NCBI RefSeq assembly: GCF_000253295.1
Contig: NC_015717.1
Coordinates: 1,364,001 to 1,428,000 of the forward strand
Length of the DNA: 64,000 nt
Direction of reading: 5' to 3'
Origin: Hyphomicrobium sp. MC1
Lineage (GTDB): Bacteria > Pseudomonadota > Alphaproteobacteria > Rhizobiales > Hyphomicrobiaceae
A model generated the notes under the pieces. The model searched no databases and had not been told where the DNA came from. It was given only the letters and a program-made list of their open reading frames with translations. Below, one piece after another: positions 53,701-61,915 of the stretch (position 1 is the first letter of the stretch; each line of letters opens with the position of its first letter). The position numbers and the translations under genes were made by a program.

Positions 53701-53923
53701 AGTTTTGATGACTGCGGGCGCGATGATCCTCGGTATGATCCCGATGGCTCTGGGCGTGGGCGAAGGCGGAGAGCAGAACGCGCCTTTGGCTCGCGCGGTC
53801 ATCGGCGGCCTTTTGCTAGCAACGGTCGCGACACTCATTGTTGTCCCGACGATGTATCGGCTTTTGCGCCGTGACACTTCTCGAAAAACCGCAGACGGGA
53901 GGATGCCCCTTGCGCACGCTTAA
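50729..53923 (+). CDS. RND multidrug efflux permease
   Basis: 1064-residue inner-membrane RND pump with two halves of six membrane helices and large periplasmic loops. HAE/multidrug type rather than metal type: the helix-4 motif reads GILVDNATVVIENIERH, in which the second Asp of AcrB is Asn. Start FSLTHPHSVAAIIILICLLG. It is the first gene of an operon with adaptor and outer-membrane factor, so forms a complete tripartite pump. Substrate unknown; likely hydrophobic toxicants. Confidence 0.93.
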   Translation: MSLPKFSLTHPHSVAAIIILICLLGFGAVSRMPTDIFPEINIPVVSVVWTYSGMSAEEMQDRILIKHERQMASLVDDIDRIEANSYTGVGVIKVYLHEGADVSRAITQLSSCAQTVLKSMPRNITPPLIVRYSATDVSVIQLSLASKYLPDSRLTDLGQQVLRPNLAVVHGAQVPYPYGGKIRVIMVDLDPHALQARGLTPAEVSDALAKQNIIVPSGDVKVGQNDYPVAMNNTPNAIATIENFPLKQIDGKTIFVRDVAHVHDGHQVQTNSVSQNGAPGALMLVRKTGGTSTLDVINGVKAALPGLQRMMPKGVTIKAIFDQSIFVKAALNSVVMGGLMAAGLTALMILLFLGNWRLTIIILASIPLSIITALLMLCLAGQTLNTMTLGGFALAVGILVDNATVVIENIERHVGLGEEIEEAILNGTSEVGIPTLLSTLSISVVFVPVFLLTGTAKYLFSPLSLSVILSLFASLLLSFTLVPVLFMYLMRSQVGKHGGGHGEEHKPSRFNPFSIIHRGFETGFGAFRERYRNAVSWSVNHPIPTIVFFAVLLGATVLPLMNLGMDFFPQIDAGQMRLHVRAPPGTRIEDTQKDFSEVEQAIRKIVGNDQIDVILDNIGLPYSGINIALSDTATVGPMDGEILVSLKEKHTSTPAHIAELRRKLPRMFPELQFFFQPADIVNQVLNFGQPAPIDVRISSRNADKAYALASKIAHDLKSVPGIVDSHVFQVPDAPAIKVDVDRTKARDLDLDQHGLANDVLVTLNSSAQVSPNFWLNPHNNVSYPLVVQTPTYRVKSTKDLWTLPVTAPNGKHSQLLMNVAKFGRTKVPMVVSQLNIAPVFDVDADVQGRDLASAADAIDKVLAKDRPPVTSGIKVKLSGQIETMRQSFAGLFGGMGLAVVLVFLLLVINFQSWLDPIIILLAVPFALAGIVWMLFLTGTHISVPALMGSLMCIGLTTANGILVLTFANQQVALGIDPMHAAIEAGYTRLRPVLMTAGAMILGMIPMALGVGEGGEQNAPLARAVIGGLLLATVATLIVVPTMYRLLRRDTSRKTADGRMPLAHA

Positions 53924-55226
53924 GAAGAGCGAGACTGACGTGAACGCCCTGCAGACGGAGCCTTGCGAGGCTGATCCACTTGCGCCTTCGGACTTTCCGG
54001 CGAAGGAAGGGCTCGGCGACGTCGCGAAAGAAGATTATCCGAAATCAACAGGGCGCTGGATGACGATGATCGCGATCGTTGTCGGGCTCGGATTGACTGC
54101 CGGCTTTGTCGAGGTTAGCCGAATTAAGGCTCAGGAAGCTGAGAACCTAGCGCAGGAAACGCAAAAGAACGTCGCGATGCTTCCGCTGGTCGACGTTGCT
54201 GTCGCCCAGTCGGGACCAGCATTCAAATCCCTTATTCTCCCGGGCGATACTGCGTCCTGGTATCGGACGATACTGTATTCGCGCGTGAACGGTTACCTGG
54301 CAGACTGGAAGGTCGATATTGGGGACAAGGTGAAGAAGGGGCAATTGCTCGCCACGATCGACACACCTGACCTAGATTCGCAGTTGGTAGCGGCGCGCGC
54401 GGAACTGGAAGCGGCAAAAGCTGAGGCCAAGGTCCGGCAAGCGGATGCCGATTTTGCGAAAAGCAGTTACGATCGCTGGCGTGATTCGCCAAAGGGCGTC
54501 GTTTCTGATCAAGAGCGAGAAGAAAAGAAAGCCGCTAACGACAGCAGTCTTGCGAAGCTCAATGCCGCGATTGCGCAGGTGGCGGTCGATCAGGCCAAGG
54601 TTGATGGGTTGATGACGCTCACGCAATTCAAAAATGTGACCGCGCCGTTCGACGGTATTATCACGGATCGCCGCATCGATCCCGGCGATCTGGTGACGGC
54701 GGGCAGCTCCGCTAATACATCACCGCTTTTCGTTATTCAGCAAACCGATCAAATCCGTATTTTCTCGCGCGTTCCTCAGGGCGTGGCTGAGCGGCTTACG
54801 ATCGGCTCTCCCGTGAAGGTTATGACCGCAGACGGCTCCGGCCGCGTTTATGAGGGCAAGATCGTGCGCACGACCGGATCGGTCGACCCGCATGCGCGCA
54901 CGATGCTGGTGGAGGTCGTTCTGCCAAACAAGGCTTATGCGCTTTCACCGGGCATGTACGTCCGCGCCGAATTTCAGGTCGCGCAGTCGAAGAGCGTTGT
55001 TGTGCCGGCTGCCGCGATTTTGTTCCGGGGCAAGGGCGCTCAGGTCGCGGTGATCGAAGACGGCCGGGTTGCGTTTAAGAATGTTTCCATCGCGACTGAC
55101 GATGGCGACAGCGTTGAACTGGCATCAGGCATAAAGGTCGGAGATCACGTGGCGCTCAATATCAACAACCAGATTTCCGACGGCGACAAAGTCGAGGTCA
55201 ACGGCTCCGGGAAGGCCCAAAGCTGA
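53910..55226 (+). CDS. RND efflux periplasmic adaptor
   Basis: 438-residue membrane-fusion protein: a cytoplasmic start, one helix (about 46-66, MTMIAIVVGLGLTAGF), barrel-sandwich domain (ILYSRVNGYLADWKVDIGDK), alpha-hairpin coiled coil (LVAARAELEAAKAEAKVRQA), then beta barrel (TAPFDGIITDRRIDPGDLV). TTG 53910 has GGGAGGA six bases before it and overlaps the permease by 14 bases; GTG 53940 is an alternative. Its stop overlaps the next gene. Confidence 0.9.
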   Translation: MRTLKKSETDVNALQTEPCEADPLAPSDFPAKEGLGDVAKEDYPKSTGRWMTMIAIVVGLGLTAGFVEVSRIKAQEAENLAQETQKNVAMLPLVDVAVAQSGPAFKSLILPGDTASWYRTILYSRVNGYLADWKVDIGDKVKKGQLLATIDTPDLDSQLVAARAELEAAKAEAKVRQADADFAKSSYDRWRDSPKGVVSDQEREEKKAANDSSLAKLNAAIAQVAVDQAKVDGLMTLTQFKNVTAPFDGIITDRRIDPGDLVTAGSSANTSPLFVIQQTDQIRIFSRVPQGVAERLTIGSPVKVMTADGSGRVYEGKIVRTTGSVDPHARTMLVEVVLPNKAYALSPGMYVRAEFQVAQSKSVVVPAAAILFRGKGAQVAVIEDGRVAFKNVSIATDDGDSVELASGIKVGDHVALNINNQISDGDKVEVNGSGKAQS

Positions 55227-56761
55227 TGATGAGACGGGGGGGACTGAAATTTCTCCTGCCAATCCTAGCCGGGGGGCTTACGGGTTGTGCAGTCGGGCCG
55301 GACTATCTGATGCCGCATATCGGCACGCCGGCGATGTTTACGACCGGTAGCCTCGGCGGCAGCTCGGGCGGTGCTGTGTCGGTGGCGCAATCGCAGTCGC
55401 CCGCGATCGCCAGGTGGTGGTCGTTGCTTCGGGATCCGCAACTTGAAACGCTGATCCAGCAGGCTGTCGTCGCGAATCCGGATATCGAAGTTGCTGCCAA
55501 TCACATCCGCGCAGCCCGCGCCAATGAGGTCGCGGTTCGTGGATTGGCGCTGCCGATCGTAGAAGCGAATGCCGCGGCAGGCCGAGGTACCGGTACAAAT
55601 TCGACGAAGGGACGCGTCGCTGGTCCGTTGAACGCCGGGACGAACACCAACGGGCTCGAAGAGATTACACACGTCGCTGGCTTTGACGCCGCATGGGAGC
55701 TGGATCTCTTCGGCAAGAACAGGCGCGCATACGAAGCAGCCCAATATTCGACGGATGTTGCCATCGAACAGAGGCGTGCGGTTCTAGTCTCAGTCGTTGC
55801 GGAAGTCGCGAGAGCTTACGTCGAGACGCGTGGCATTCAAGCCAAGATAAAAGCATCGAAAGAGAACGTCGCGCGGGCGCAGAAGATCTTCGATCTGATG
55901 AAGACGCGTTTCGATCGGGGCCTGACGAACGAACTCGACGTCAAGCTCGCATCGCGCCAGCTTGCGACGCTCAAGGCGGAACTCGCACCGCTTGCGAGCG
56001 AAGAATATGCTGGGTGCGCACGCATTGCGGTTCTGCTTGGAACCTATTCCGGCGGTGTTTGCCAGGAGCTCAGTGCTTACCGGCAGATTCCCACAACGCC
56101 GAGCCGTTTGAAAACGGGATTGCCGGCGAGCGTGATCCGCCGTCGCCCGGACGTTCGCGCGGCGGAACGCCAGCTTGCGGTCGAGACGGCGAGGATTGGC
56201 GTTGCTGTCGCGGATCTCTTTCCGCGCGTCGAGATTACGGCGGGTGGCGGCTTACAGGGACAGGGTATCGGTGTTGTGCCTGTGGTCACCAAGAGTATCT
56301 ATTCGGTGGGACCTTCGGTCTATTGGCCGCTGCTCGACTTCGGGACGCTCGATTCGCTCGTGCACATTCAGCAGCTGCAGGCGGATTCGCAGTTCCTCAC
56401 ATATAAGCGCGTCGTTATTTCGAGCGTCGAAGAAGCGAACGTTGCGCTGTCGCGTTATCGCGCGGCGATGGCCACTCTCAGGTCTCTGGGCATCGCTGTC
56501 AAGGAGAGCAAGGGCGCGGTCGATCTCGCAACAGAGCGTTATGATCGCGGCGTAACGGACTCGCTCAATGTGCTGGATGCCGAGCGGCAGGATGACGAAC
56601 TTCAGCTGCAGTATGTCCAGGCGAAGGCCGACGCGGCCACGGCGTTCATTGCGCTCTACAAAGCTCTAGGCGGCGGCTGGGAAATGTTCGAGCAGGATCT
56701 TCCTGCGCCGCGTGCAAGGCCCGCTGTTCTTGCCGCGTTCGATCACTTGCACGATCACTGA
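55226..56761 (+). CDS. NodT-type outer-membrane efflux lipoprotein
   Basis: 511-residue TolC-fold channel of the NodT family. Lipobox L-T-G-C21 (residues 18-21) in LAGGLTGCAVGPDY, then the two OEP repeats: RWWSLLRDPQLETLIQQAV, ARAYVETRG; SVIRRRPDVRAAERQLAV, RYDRGVTDSLNVLDAERQ. Forms the outer-membrane exit of this pump. ATG 55226 overlaps the adaptor stop (TGATG). Confidence 0.94.
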   Translation: MMRRGGLKFLLPILAGGLTGCAVGPDYLMPHIGTPAMFTTGSLGGSSGGAVSVAQSQSPAIARWWSLLRDPQLETLIQQAVVANPDIEVAANHIRAARANEVAVRGLALPIVEANAAAGRGTGTNSTKGRVAGPLNAGTNTNGLEEITHVAGFDAAWELDLFGKNRRAYEAAQYSTDVAIEQRRAVLVSVVAEVARAYVETRGIQAKIKASKENVARAQKIFDLMKTRFDRGLTNELDVKLASRQLATLKAELAPLASEEYAGCARIAVLLGTYSGGVCQELSAYRQIPTTPSRLKTGLPASVIRRRPDVRAAERQLAVETARIGVAVADLFPRVEITAGGGLQGQGIGVVPVVTKSIYSVGPSVYWPLLDFGTLDSLVHIQQLQADSQFLTYKRVVISSVEEANVALSRYRAAMATLRSLGIAVKESKGAVDLATERYDRGVTDSLNVLDAERQDDELQLQYVQAKADAATAFIALYKALGGGWEMFEQDLPAPRARPAVLAAFDHLHDH

Positions 56762-56825
56762 AAAATGCAGCGATAAATCCTGCAGGCGCCGTGGATGCGC
56801 CTGCGGGAGGTTTGCGTCCCTGTTT

Positions 56826-57614
56826 TTATTTGGTCGTTGTCGCGATTGATTGACCAAGCGGTGCGCGAGACTGACTTTCGCGCAATTTCTCAATCGCGAG
56901 CTTATTGGTAATCGCTGCATTGTTCATCGGATCGATGGTGAGAACGCGATCGAAGTCAGCCTCGGCATTTTTCAAGTCGTGGCCGGCGGCGCGCGTATTT
57001 CCGCGGGCGATGTAGGCGTTCAAAAACTTGCCGTTAAGTGTGATGGCATAATCGTAATCGTGGATTGCATCCTTCGCGCGACCGAGCGCGCGTAGTGTAT
57101 TTCCCCGATTGAAATAAAGGGTCGGTTCATTTGGGGACAGCTCAATGGCGCGATCATAGCTTGCTAGCGCGTCCTGCAGATGCCCCTCAGCCTTATATGC
57201 GTTCGCTAGGTTGTTGTACGCCCGCGTGCTTAGCGGATCGATATCGATAGCTTTGCGGTCATCTGCAATTGCATGTGTGTAGTCGCGCTCCGAGGCGAAG
57301 ACGATGGCACGCGCTTCATAAGCGCCGACATCTCGCGGAGCTAACGCGACGGCCTGATCGAAGTCGGCAACGGCCTTCGGAAAGTCCTTCGTGGCAAAAT
57401 AGGCGAGACCGCGATTGACATACGCAATCTCGACTTTCTGAGAGTCCAATGCGTTACCTTCGATGGTCGCGGTGCATGCAAAGATGTGCAGTGCAGGCGT
57501 CGCCGCATCGGCACATTGGTCGCCGCCCGCCGCCCATGCAGATGACGCTGCCGATAGCGACGAGACGGCTATCGCGAGGGCGAACATGTTGATTGATGTG
57601 CGCGAGAAGAGCAT
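56826..57614 (-). CDS. Exported TPR-repeat protein
   Basis: 262 residues: signal peptide (to about SSAWAAGG) then about five tetratricopeptide repeats (YVNRGLAYFATKDFPKAVADF; AYNNLANAYKAEGHLQDALASY; LYFNRGNTLRALGRAKDAIHDY; AYIARGNTRAAGHDLKNAEADF). A periplasmic scaffold for protein-protein contacts. ATG 57614 has GGAGACC upstream. Related in design to the TPR protein at 59374. Confidence 0.85.
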   Translation of the reverse strand: MLFSRTSINMFALAIAVSSLSAASSAWAAGGDQCADAATPALHIFACTATIEGNALDSQKVEIAYVNRGLAYFATKDFPKAVADFDQAVALAPRDVGAYEARAIVFASERDYTHAIADDRKAIDIDPLSTRAYNNLANAYKAEGHLQDALASYDRAIELSPNEPTLYFNRGNTLRALGRAKDAIHDYDYAITLNGKFLNAYIARGNTRAAGHDLKNAEADFDRVLTIDPMNNAAITNKLAIEKLRESQSRAPLGQSIATTTK

Positions 57615-57852
57615 GGCGTTCGGTCTCCGACGTGTTGGCAATCGGGACAGCGCAGCGGCGATAGAGGATGCCGCTATTGGTTCTCGAACAGCCCCGGAAT
57701 AATCCCCACGAATGGTCTCCTGCCCACCTGCATCCGGCTTTCCTAGATCCGTATGAATACGGACCAGCTATTACCGATGTGATGTTCCCGGCGCGACGGT
57801 TGTGAGACTCTCGCGATATAGCTTTGAGGATATATGCCTCTGGGGGACTGCA

Positions 57853-58818
57853 ATGGGGATAGCTAAAGCGCTTGGGACGACGCTCGTGTTCATGGGAGTC
57901 GGCGTCGCTCCGGCTACTGCAGGCGATTTGCTGCAAACATCGGCGAACGGCAGTTCATCTCTTCACGATTTGAATATTCCGTCACCCAGCTATCTCGGCG
58001 CGACGTCGTCCGATGAGGACGCAGGGGACGCCATCCAGGACTTCTTTCAGCGTTGGCAGGAAATTGCGCACGCCGCAAAAGCCTCACAGCCGGATTGGAT
58101 GACACCGCTCGCGACCGTGACGCCGCGGTTAGAACAAGAGTTTCGGTCCGACCAGTTTTTTGAGCAGATGGGAAATGGGGCGCATCAGAATGTCTACGAC
58201 GGCGGCAAGGGCTTCGAATTCATTCCGACGATGACCAATGAAGTACTGATCAACCTGCCACCCTATGAAGAGCGGACGCATGCCAAACAGGCGTCCGGTT
58301 GGGGGGACTGGCCCGCTGTCACCATCAAGCAGCGGCTTATCAGCGCCAACAAAGAAAATGGCGATTACATCGTGTCGGCGTTTTTCGGCGTGCAGGCTCC
58401 GACCGGCGACGATCCTTTTACGAACGATGCGTGGGTCGTGACGCCGACGTTGGCGGCGGGCAAAGGCTGGGGCGATTTCGATATTCAGGCGACGGTCAGC
58501 GTTCCCATTCCGTTGGAACGCGAAAGTGAAATCGGGACGTCCGTCGTTACCAACGTCGCGTTTCAATATCATCTTGCGAAATATTTCTGGCCCGAATTCG
58601 AAGTCAACTATACGCATTGGGCCGACGGCGAGCGAAGCGGCAAAGACCAAGTCTTTTTGACGCCCGGTCTCATTCTTGGTCGTTTCAAACTGTGTGACGA
58701 CAGCAATCTGATCGTCGGCGCAGGCTATCAGTTTGCGGTTTCGCCGAAGACGACATCCCCGGTTCTCACGCCGACTTACGATAGCAACTGGATCGTCACG
58801 ACACGGCTTTCGTTCTGA
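57853..58818 (+). CDS. Outer-membrane beta-barrel protein
   Basis: 321 residues: signal peptide (about 23, PATAGDLL), a short N-terminal region, then barrel strands (VTIKQRLISANKENGDYIVS, FFGVQAPTGDDPF) ending TTRLSF with the terminal Phe. Like phenol-degradation MetA-type or transporter-family outer-membrane proteins (PF13557 pattern). ATG 57853 is preceded by GGGGGA. Function unknown. Terminator follows. Confidence 0.72.
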   Translation: MGIAKALGTTLVFMGVGVAPATAGDLLQTSANGSSSLHDLNIPSPSYLGATSSDEDAGDAIQDFFQRWQEIAHAAKASQPDWMTPLATVTPRLEQEFRSDQFFEQMGNGAHQNVYDGGKGFEFIPTMTNEVLINLPPYEERTHAKQASGWGDWPAVTIKQRLISANKENGDYIVSAFFGVQAPTGDDPFTNDAWVVTPTLAAGKGWGDFDIQATVSVPIPLERESEIGTSVVTNVAFQYHLAKYFWPEFEVNYTHWADGERSGKDQVFLTPGLILGRFKLCDDSNLIVGAGYQFAVSPKTTSPVLTPTYDSNWIVTTRLSF

Positions 58819-58903
58819 CGACGTAGAACTACGGAGGGGCTTGCCGGGTGTTTAATGCCATGCCGGTTTGCTTAATAGTCCCAGCGTTACAGACCTCAAC
58901 TTT

Positions 58904-58938
58904 GGCCCCGGCTTTTACCCGAAGTCCGGGGCCTTTTT
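58904..58938 (+). terminator. Terminator of the barrel-protein gene
   Basis: GGCCCCGG/CCGGGGCC stem followed by five T. Confidence 0.88.
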
Positions 58939-59025
58939 CTTTTTGAGTTGTCTCAATCGATGTAAAAATTGAGATGCAAGGGCGCCAAGAAAAGACGAGT
59001 TGCCGTCAAGGCGGTGCTGCAGCGA

Positions 59026-59349
59026 TTAGCGCGGATACGGGATCGTCGTTTGCAGCCGGCTTTTGCTTGCCTCGGAGGGCGAGCGCTGGTCCCGCGCGGA
59101 TGGAGAGCGATCCGAATGCGGCGGCCAATTGCGCGGCAGATTATCGGAGACATGGCAATAGGCACGTCTCGCCATATGATGGCAATGGCGGTAGTCGCGC
59201 GCATCGACAGGGTTGAGAGTCGCTGCCTTGTCGCCGACAAAAAATGCCGGAGCGTATGAGTTCGCCGCCGCCGATACCGTACCTGCAAAGATGAATGCGA
59301 ATGCCGCGCAAGCGGCGAGCGAGCGGTTTTGTTTGTGGTTCAGTGTCAT
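59026..59349 (-). CDS. Hypothetical small exported protein
   Basis: 107 residues: signal peptide (to about VSAAANS) and an Arg/His/Cys-rich mature part (DYRHCHHMARRAYCHVSDN) with a Pro/Ser tail. ATG 59349 has AAGGA nine bases upstream. No recognised family; coding status is moderate. Confidence 0.5.
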   Translation of the reverse strand: MTLNHKQNRSLAACAAFAFIFAGTVSAAANSYAPAFFVGDKAATLNPVDARDYRHCHHMARRAYCHVSDNLPRNWPPHSDRSPSARDQRSPSEASKSRLQTTIPYPR

Positions 59350-59373
59350 TGTCAAAGATCCTTTCGAATGGGT

Positions 59374-60654
59374 TCACATTTCGGCGGGACGCTTATTTCC
59401 ATGCGTCATGCGCACCGTGAGGCGATTGTCTTTAGTGGAATTCAGGATGACGGTGTGGACGTCACAGCCGTGGTGATGCGGCGTCCAATATTCGAGATGT
59501 TCTGAACCGGCTCCGTCAGCGGTCTCCACGGTGGCTGTTTTGGTCGCCGCCGTCTCGGTGTGTTCGTTAAAAGCCGCTCTAAAATCCTTGAACAGATGAG
59601 GCGTGATGCCTTCGATCGTAATGGAACAGACAGTCCGTCCCGGTTGCTGGACAGATTGTGCAAGGACAAGACGTGCTTTGCCAAAGCTTGTCTTGCCGGT
59701 CCAGGTTTTCAGTCCAGCCGATGTCATTGTCGGTTGGCCCCGCCAAGGCGTGGCTTCAACAGCGCGGCCTAGAGCACGGGTGTCCTCGCCGTTGGTGAAG
59801 CATGTCTCGTCGATGTCCCGAATGAGGTCCGCGATCAGTTTGGCGTGTACAACTTCTCTCGAGAGACGATCGGCGGCGGCTGTATTATCATCGAGCCTCT
59901 TTAGTCCAGCTTCGGCGCGTGCGTTTGCGGGCTGGTATTTAAGCGTGGTCTCGAATTGGGTTCTGGCTTTGTCGCTGTCACCTTGTTGCAGAGAGAGAAA
60001 GCCTTTCTCGGCGTAGGCGGGTGCATAGGTCGATGATACCTCAAGCACGCGGTCGAAGGCTTTGTTCGCTTCTTCCAACCGCCCTTGCTGCGCCAGGATC
60101 AAGCCGCGATTGTAGGCGATGAAGCGATCGTCGGGTCGTATCTTGGCCGCGGTGTCGTAATCCGAAAGTGCTTCGTCGAAGCGCTTGGCTCGAAAATGAA
60201 GGCTTCCGCGATTAACTAGAGCGGCTGCGAAATCCGGCGCGCGGGCGATGGCAGCGGTATAGTCAGCGAGCGCCCTATCGAACTCATCCAGCTTGGAATA
60301 GCTGTTCGCCCGATTATAGAAGACGCGCGCGTCGTTCGGTTGGAGCTGAAGAAGCACGGAATAGAGCTCCACTGCAGTTTTGTATTCGCCACTGCCGTAG
60401 GCACGGTTTGCCTTGTCAGCGAGGTGTTGTGCGCGTTGCGTTTCGATAGCTGCTGTCGACGCCGGTGCGTCATCAGGCGTTGCGCCGAGCGCGATGTGTG
60501 AGCTGAAAGCGGTTGCAGTGAGTGCAATTGCTGTGCTCAGCGCCGCAGTCAGGAGTGTCGTCGGCGATATGGCTGGGATCGTCGTTGCGATCTTGGACGC
60601 TTGGCGAGCCAAGGCAGCAGAACACGACCTCTCCCTGCCAACAAAAATTGGCAT
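59374..60654 (-). CDS. Membrane-anchored or exported TPR protein
   Basis: 426 residues: an N-terminal hydrophobic segment (about 22-50), then four to five TPR units (LADKANRAYGSGEYKTAVELY; FYNRANSYSKLDEFDRALADY; LVNRGSLHFRAKRFDEALSDY; YAEKGFLSLQQGDSDKARTQF), and a C-terminal non-TPR domain with Cys and His (DETCFTNGE; WTPHHHGCDVHTVIL). ATG 60654 has GGAG eight bases upstream. Probably a periplasmic scaffold. Confidence 0.82.
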   Translation of the reverse strand: MPIFVGRERSCSAALARQASKIATTIPAISPTTLLTAALSTAIALTATAFSSHIALGATPDDAPASTAAIETQRAQHLADKANRAYGSGEYKTAVELYSVLLQLQPNDARVFYNRANSYSKLDEFDRALADYTAAIARAPDFAAALVNRGSLHFRAKRFDEALSDYDTAAKIRPDDRFIAYNRGLILAQQGRLEEANKAFDRVLEVSSTYAPAYAEKGFLSLQQGDSDKARTQFETTLKYQPANARAEAGLKRLDDNTAAADRLSREVVHAKLIADLIRDIDETCFTNGEDTRALGRAVEATPWRGQPTMTSAGLKTWTGKTSFGKARLVLAQSVQQPGRTVCSITIEGITPHLFKDFRAAFNEHTETAATKTATVETADGAGSEHLEYWTPHHHGCDVHTVILNSTKDNRLTVRMTHGNKRPAEM

Positions 60655-60733
60655 GAGTTTTTCTCCAATAAAGCAAGATGGATTTGCCCGCGCCAGCGGC
60701 GCGGAGCGCAATCAATGCACTGGGGGCCGCGCT

Positions 60734-61168
60734 CTAAATCTGGAGAACAATCGTGCGGCGGTCGCTAAGCGTGGACCGCAGATGGAGCGGATCATCAAAC
60801 GTTGCGTGTGAGATGGCGCAGTGAAAGCGCGCGGCAAGCAGCTCGCCGGACGTGGGTAGAAGAGCCGGTGCGTAACCACCTAAATTCGCGCCATTCCGGT
60901 CAGACGGCTTGGACTGATGCGGTTGTTTGAAAAACGATGCATGCTGAAGCCGGTAATCTGTGCAGGGCTCGGATTCGGCTTGCGCGTGGGAATTCGAGAA
61001 GAGAACGAAGTGATCGTTCGATCCGGATTGCGTGTCGTGGTGAAGACGCTCGATCTCGACCGCAACGCTATGGGTGCTGCTCACACACAGAACCAGCGGC
61101 AAGCCTGCGACGGATGTCGCGAGCAGGACCGCTGATGTGATCAGATATCTGACGAAGCGAGTGAGCAT
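60734..61168 (-). CDS. Exported Cys/His protein of a heavy-metal locus
   Basis: 144 residues: signal segment ending LPLVLCVSST, then HSVAVEIERLHHD and SEPCTDYRLQH. The pattern LC-x-GH-x-x-E ... C-x-D-x-x-L is common in small proteins beside czc genes. Divergent from the DUF2946-like gene and the CzcBA genes. Probably periplasmic. Confidence 0.6.
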   Translation of the reverse strand: MLTRFVRYLITSAVLLATSVAGLPLVLCVSSTHSVAVEIERLHHDTQSGSNDHFVLFSNSHAQAESEPCTDYRLQHASFFKQPHQSKPSDRNGANLGGYAPALLPTSGELLAARFHCAISHATFDDPLHLRSTLSDRRTIVLQI

Positions 61169-61409
61169 GCGCTATTTAAACATCTTCCAACTCATATTGC
61201 CGCTGGAAAGTGTTTGTAAGATGTCGCATTGGCAATCCCGTCGCGACATATCTTTCGATATGTTGTGAGCTTGCAACAAAATCAATCCCGATACTGCGCA
61301 GTACTCTTTCGGTTTGGCCGAAACATTTGGAGGCAGAGTCCATGTGACGGTTCGCTGTCGGCGGTTCAGGGTCTTGACTAAGTAGAGTTTGGACATAAAC
61401 CTAATCGCG

Positions 61410-61790
61410 ATGCACCATTCGGCAAACCACACCTCAAAATCGTCTCTCGCTGCCACACGCAGCGGACGGTCGGTCGTGTGTGCGTTGCTTGCATTACTTA
61501 TGATGGCTCTCAGCGGTCCCTTCAGTCTGTCGCATGCGATTGCCGAGCATGGGCATGAGAATTGTGCAGGCCATGGCATCGACGCGAAAAAAACATCGCA
61601 AGATTCGGAGGTTCCTCAGGGGCTCTCAGGGCAGCATTGCGTCCTTTGTTTTTCCGTTCAGCATCTGATTTCGAAACCGAGTCTCCCCACCCGCACCGAG
61701 GCTATGGCGCCGGTCACCTATACAGCATGGGAAACGCTCGATGGGCCGTTGGAAGGTCCGGGGCCGCTGTTCAAGCCGCCGCGCGTTTAA
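61410..61790 (+). CDS. DUF2946-like small exported protein of the czc locus
   Basis: 126 residues: an N-terminal hydrophobic segment (about 23-42), His/Cys motifs (AEHGHENCAGHG, GQHCVLCFSVQH) and a PxxFKPPRV tail that is typical of this family. Metal binding is likely. ATG 61410; the ribosome site is weak. 125 bp ahead of the adaptor gene. Confidence 0.72.
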   Translation: MHHSANHTSKSSLAATRSGRSVVCALLALLMMALSGPFSLSHAIAEHGHENCAGHGIDAKKTSQDSEVPQGLSGQHCVLCFSVQHLISKPSLPTRTEAMAPVTYTAWETLDGPLEGPGPLFKPPRV

Positions 61791-61915
61791 AGCGCTTTTC
61801 AATCGCGATGACGTGGCTGCGCAGTCTCTTTCTGCGCGCCGCGATCGCGTGAACCTCCGTCAAAATCGCAACGCGGCGCCCTAAGCGGTCTCCGCAACAC
61901 GTGGATTGTTTCGAC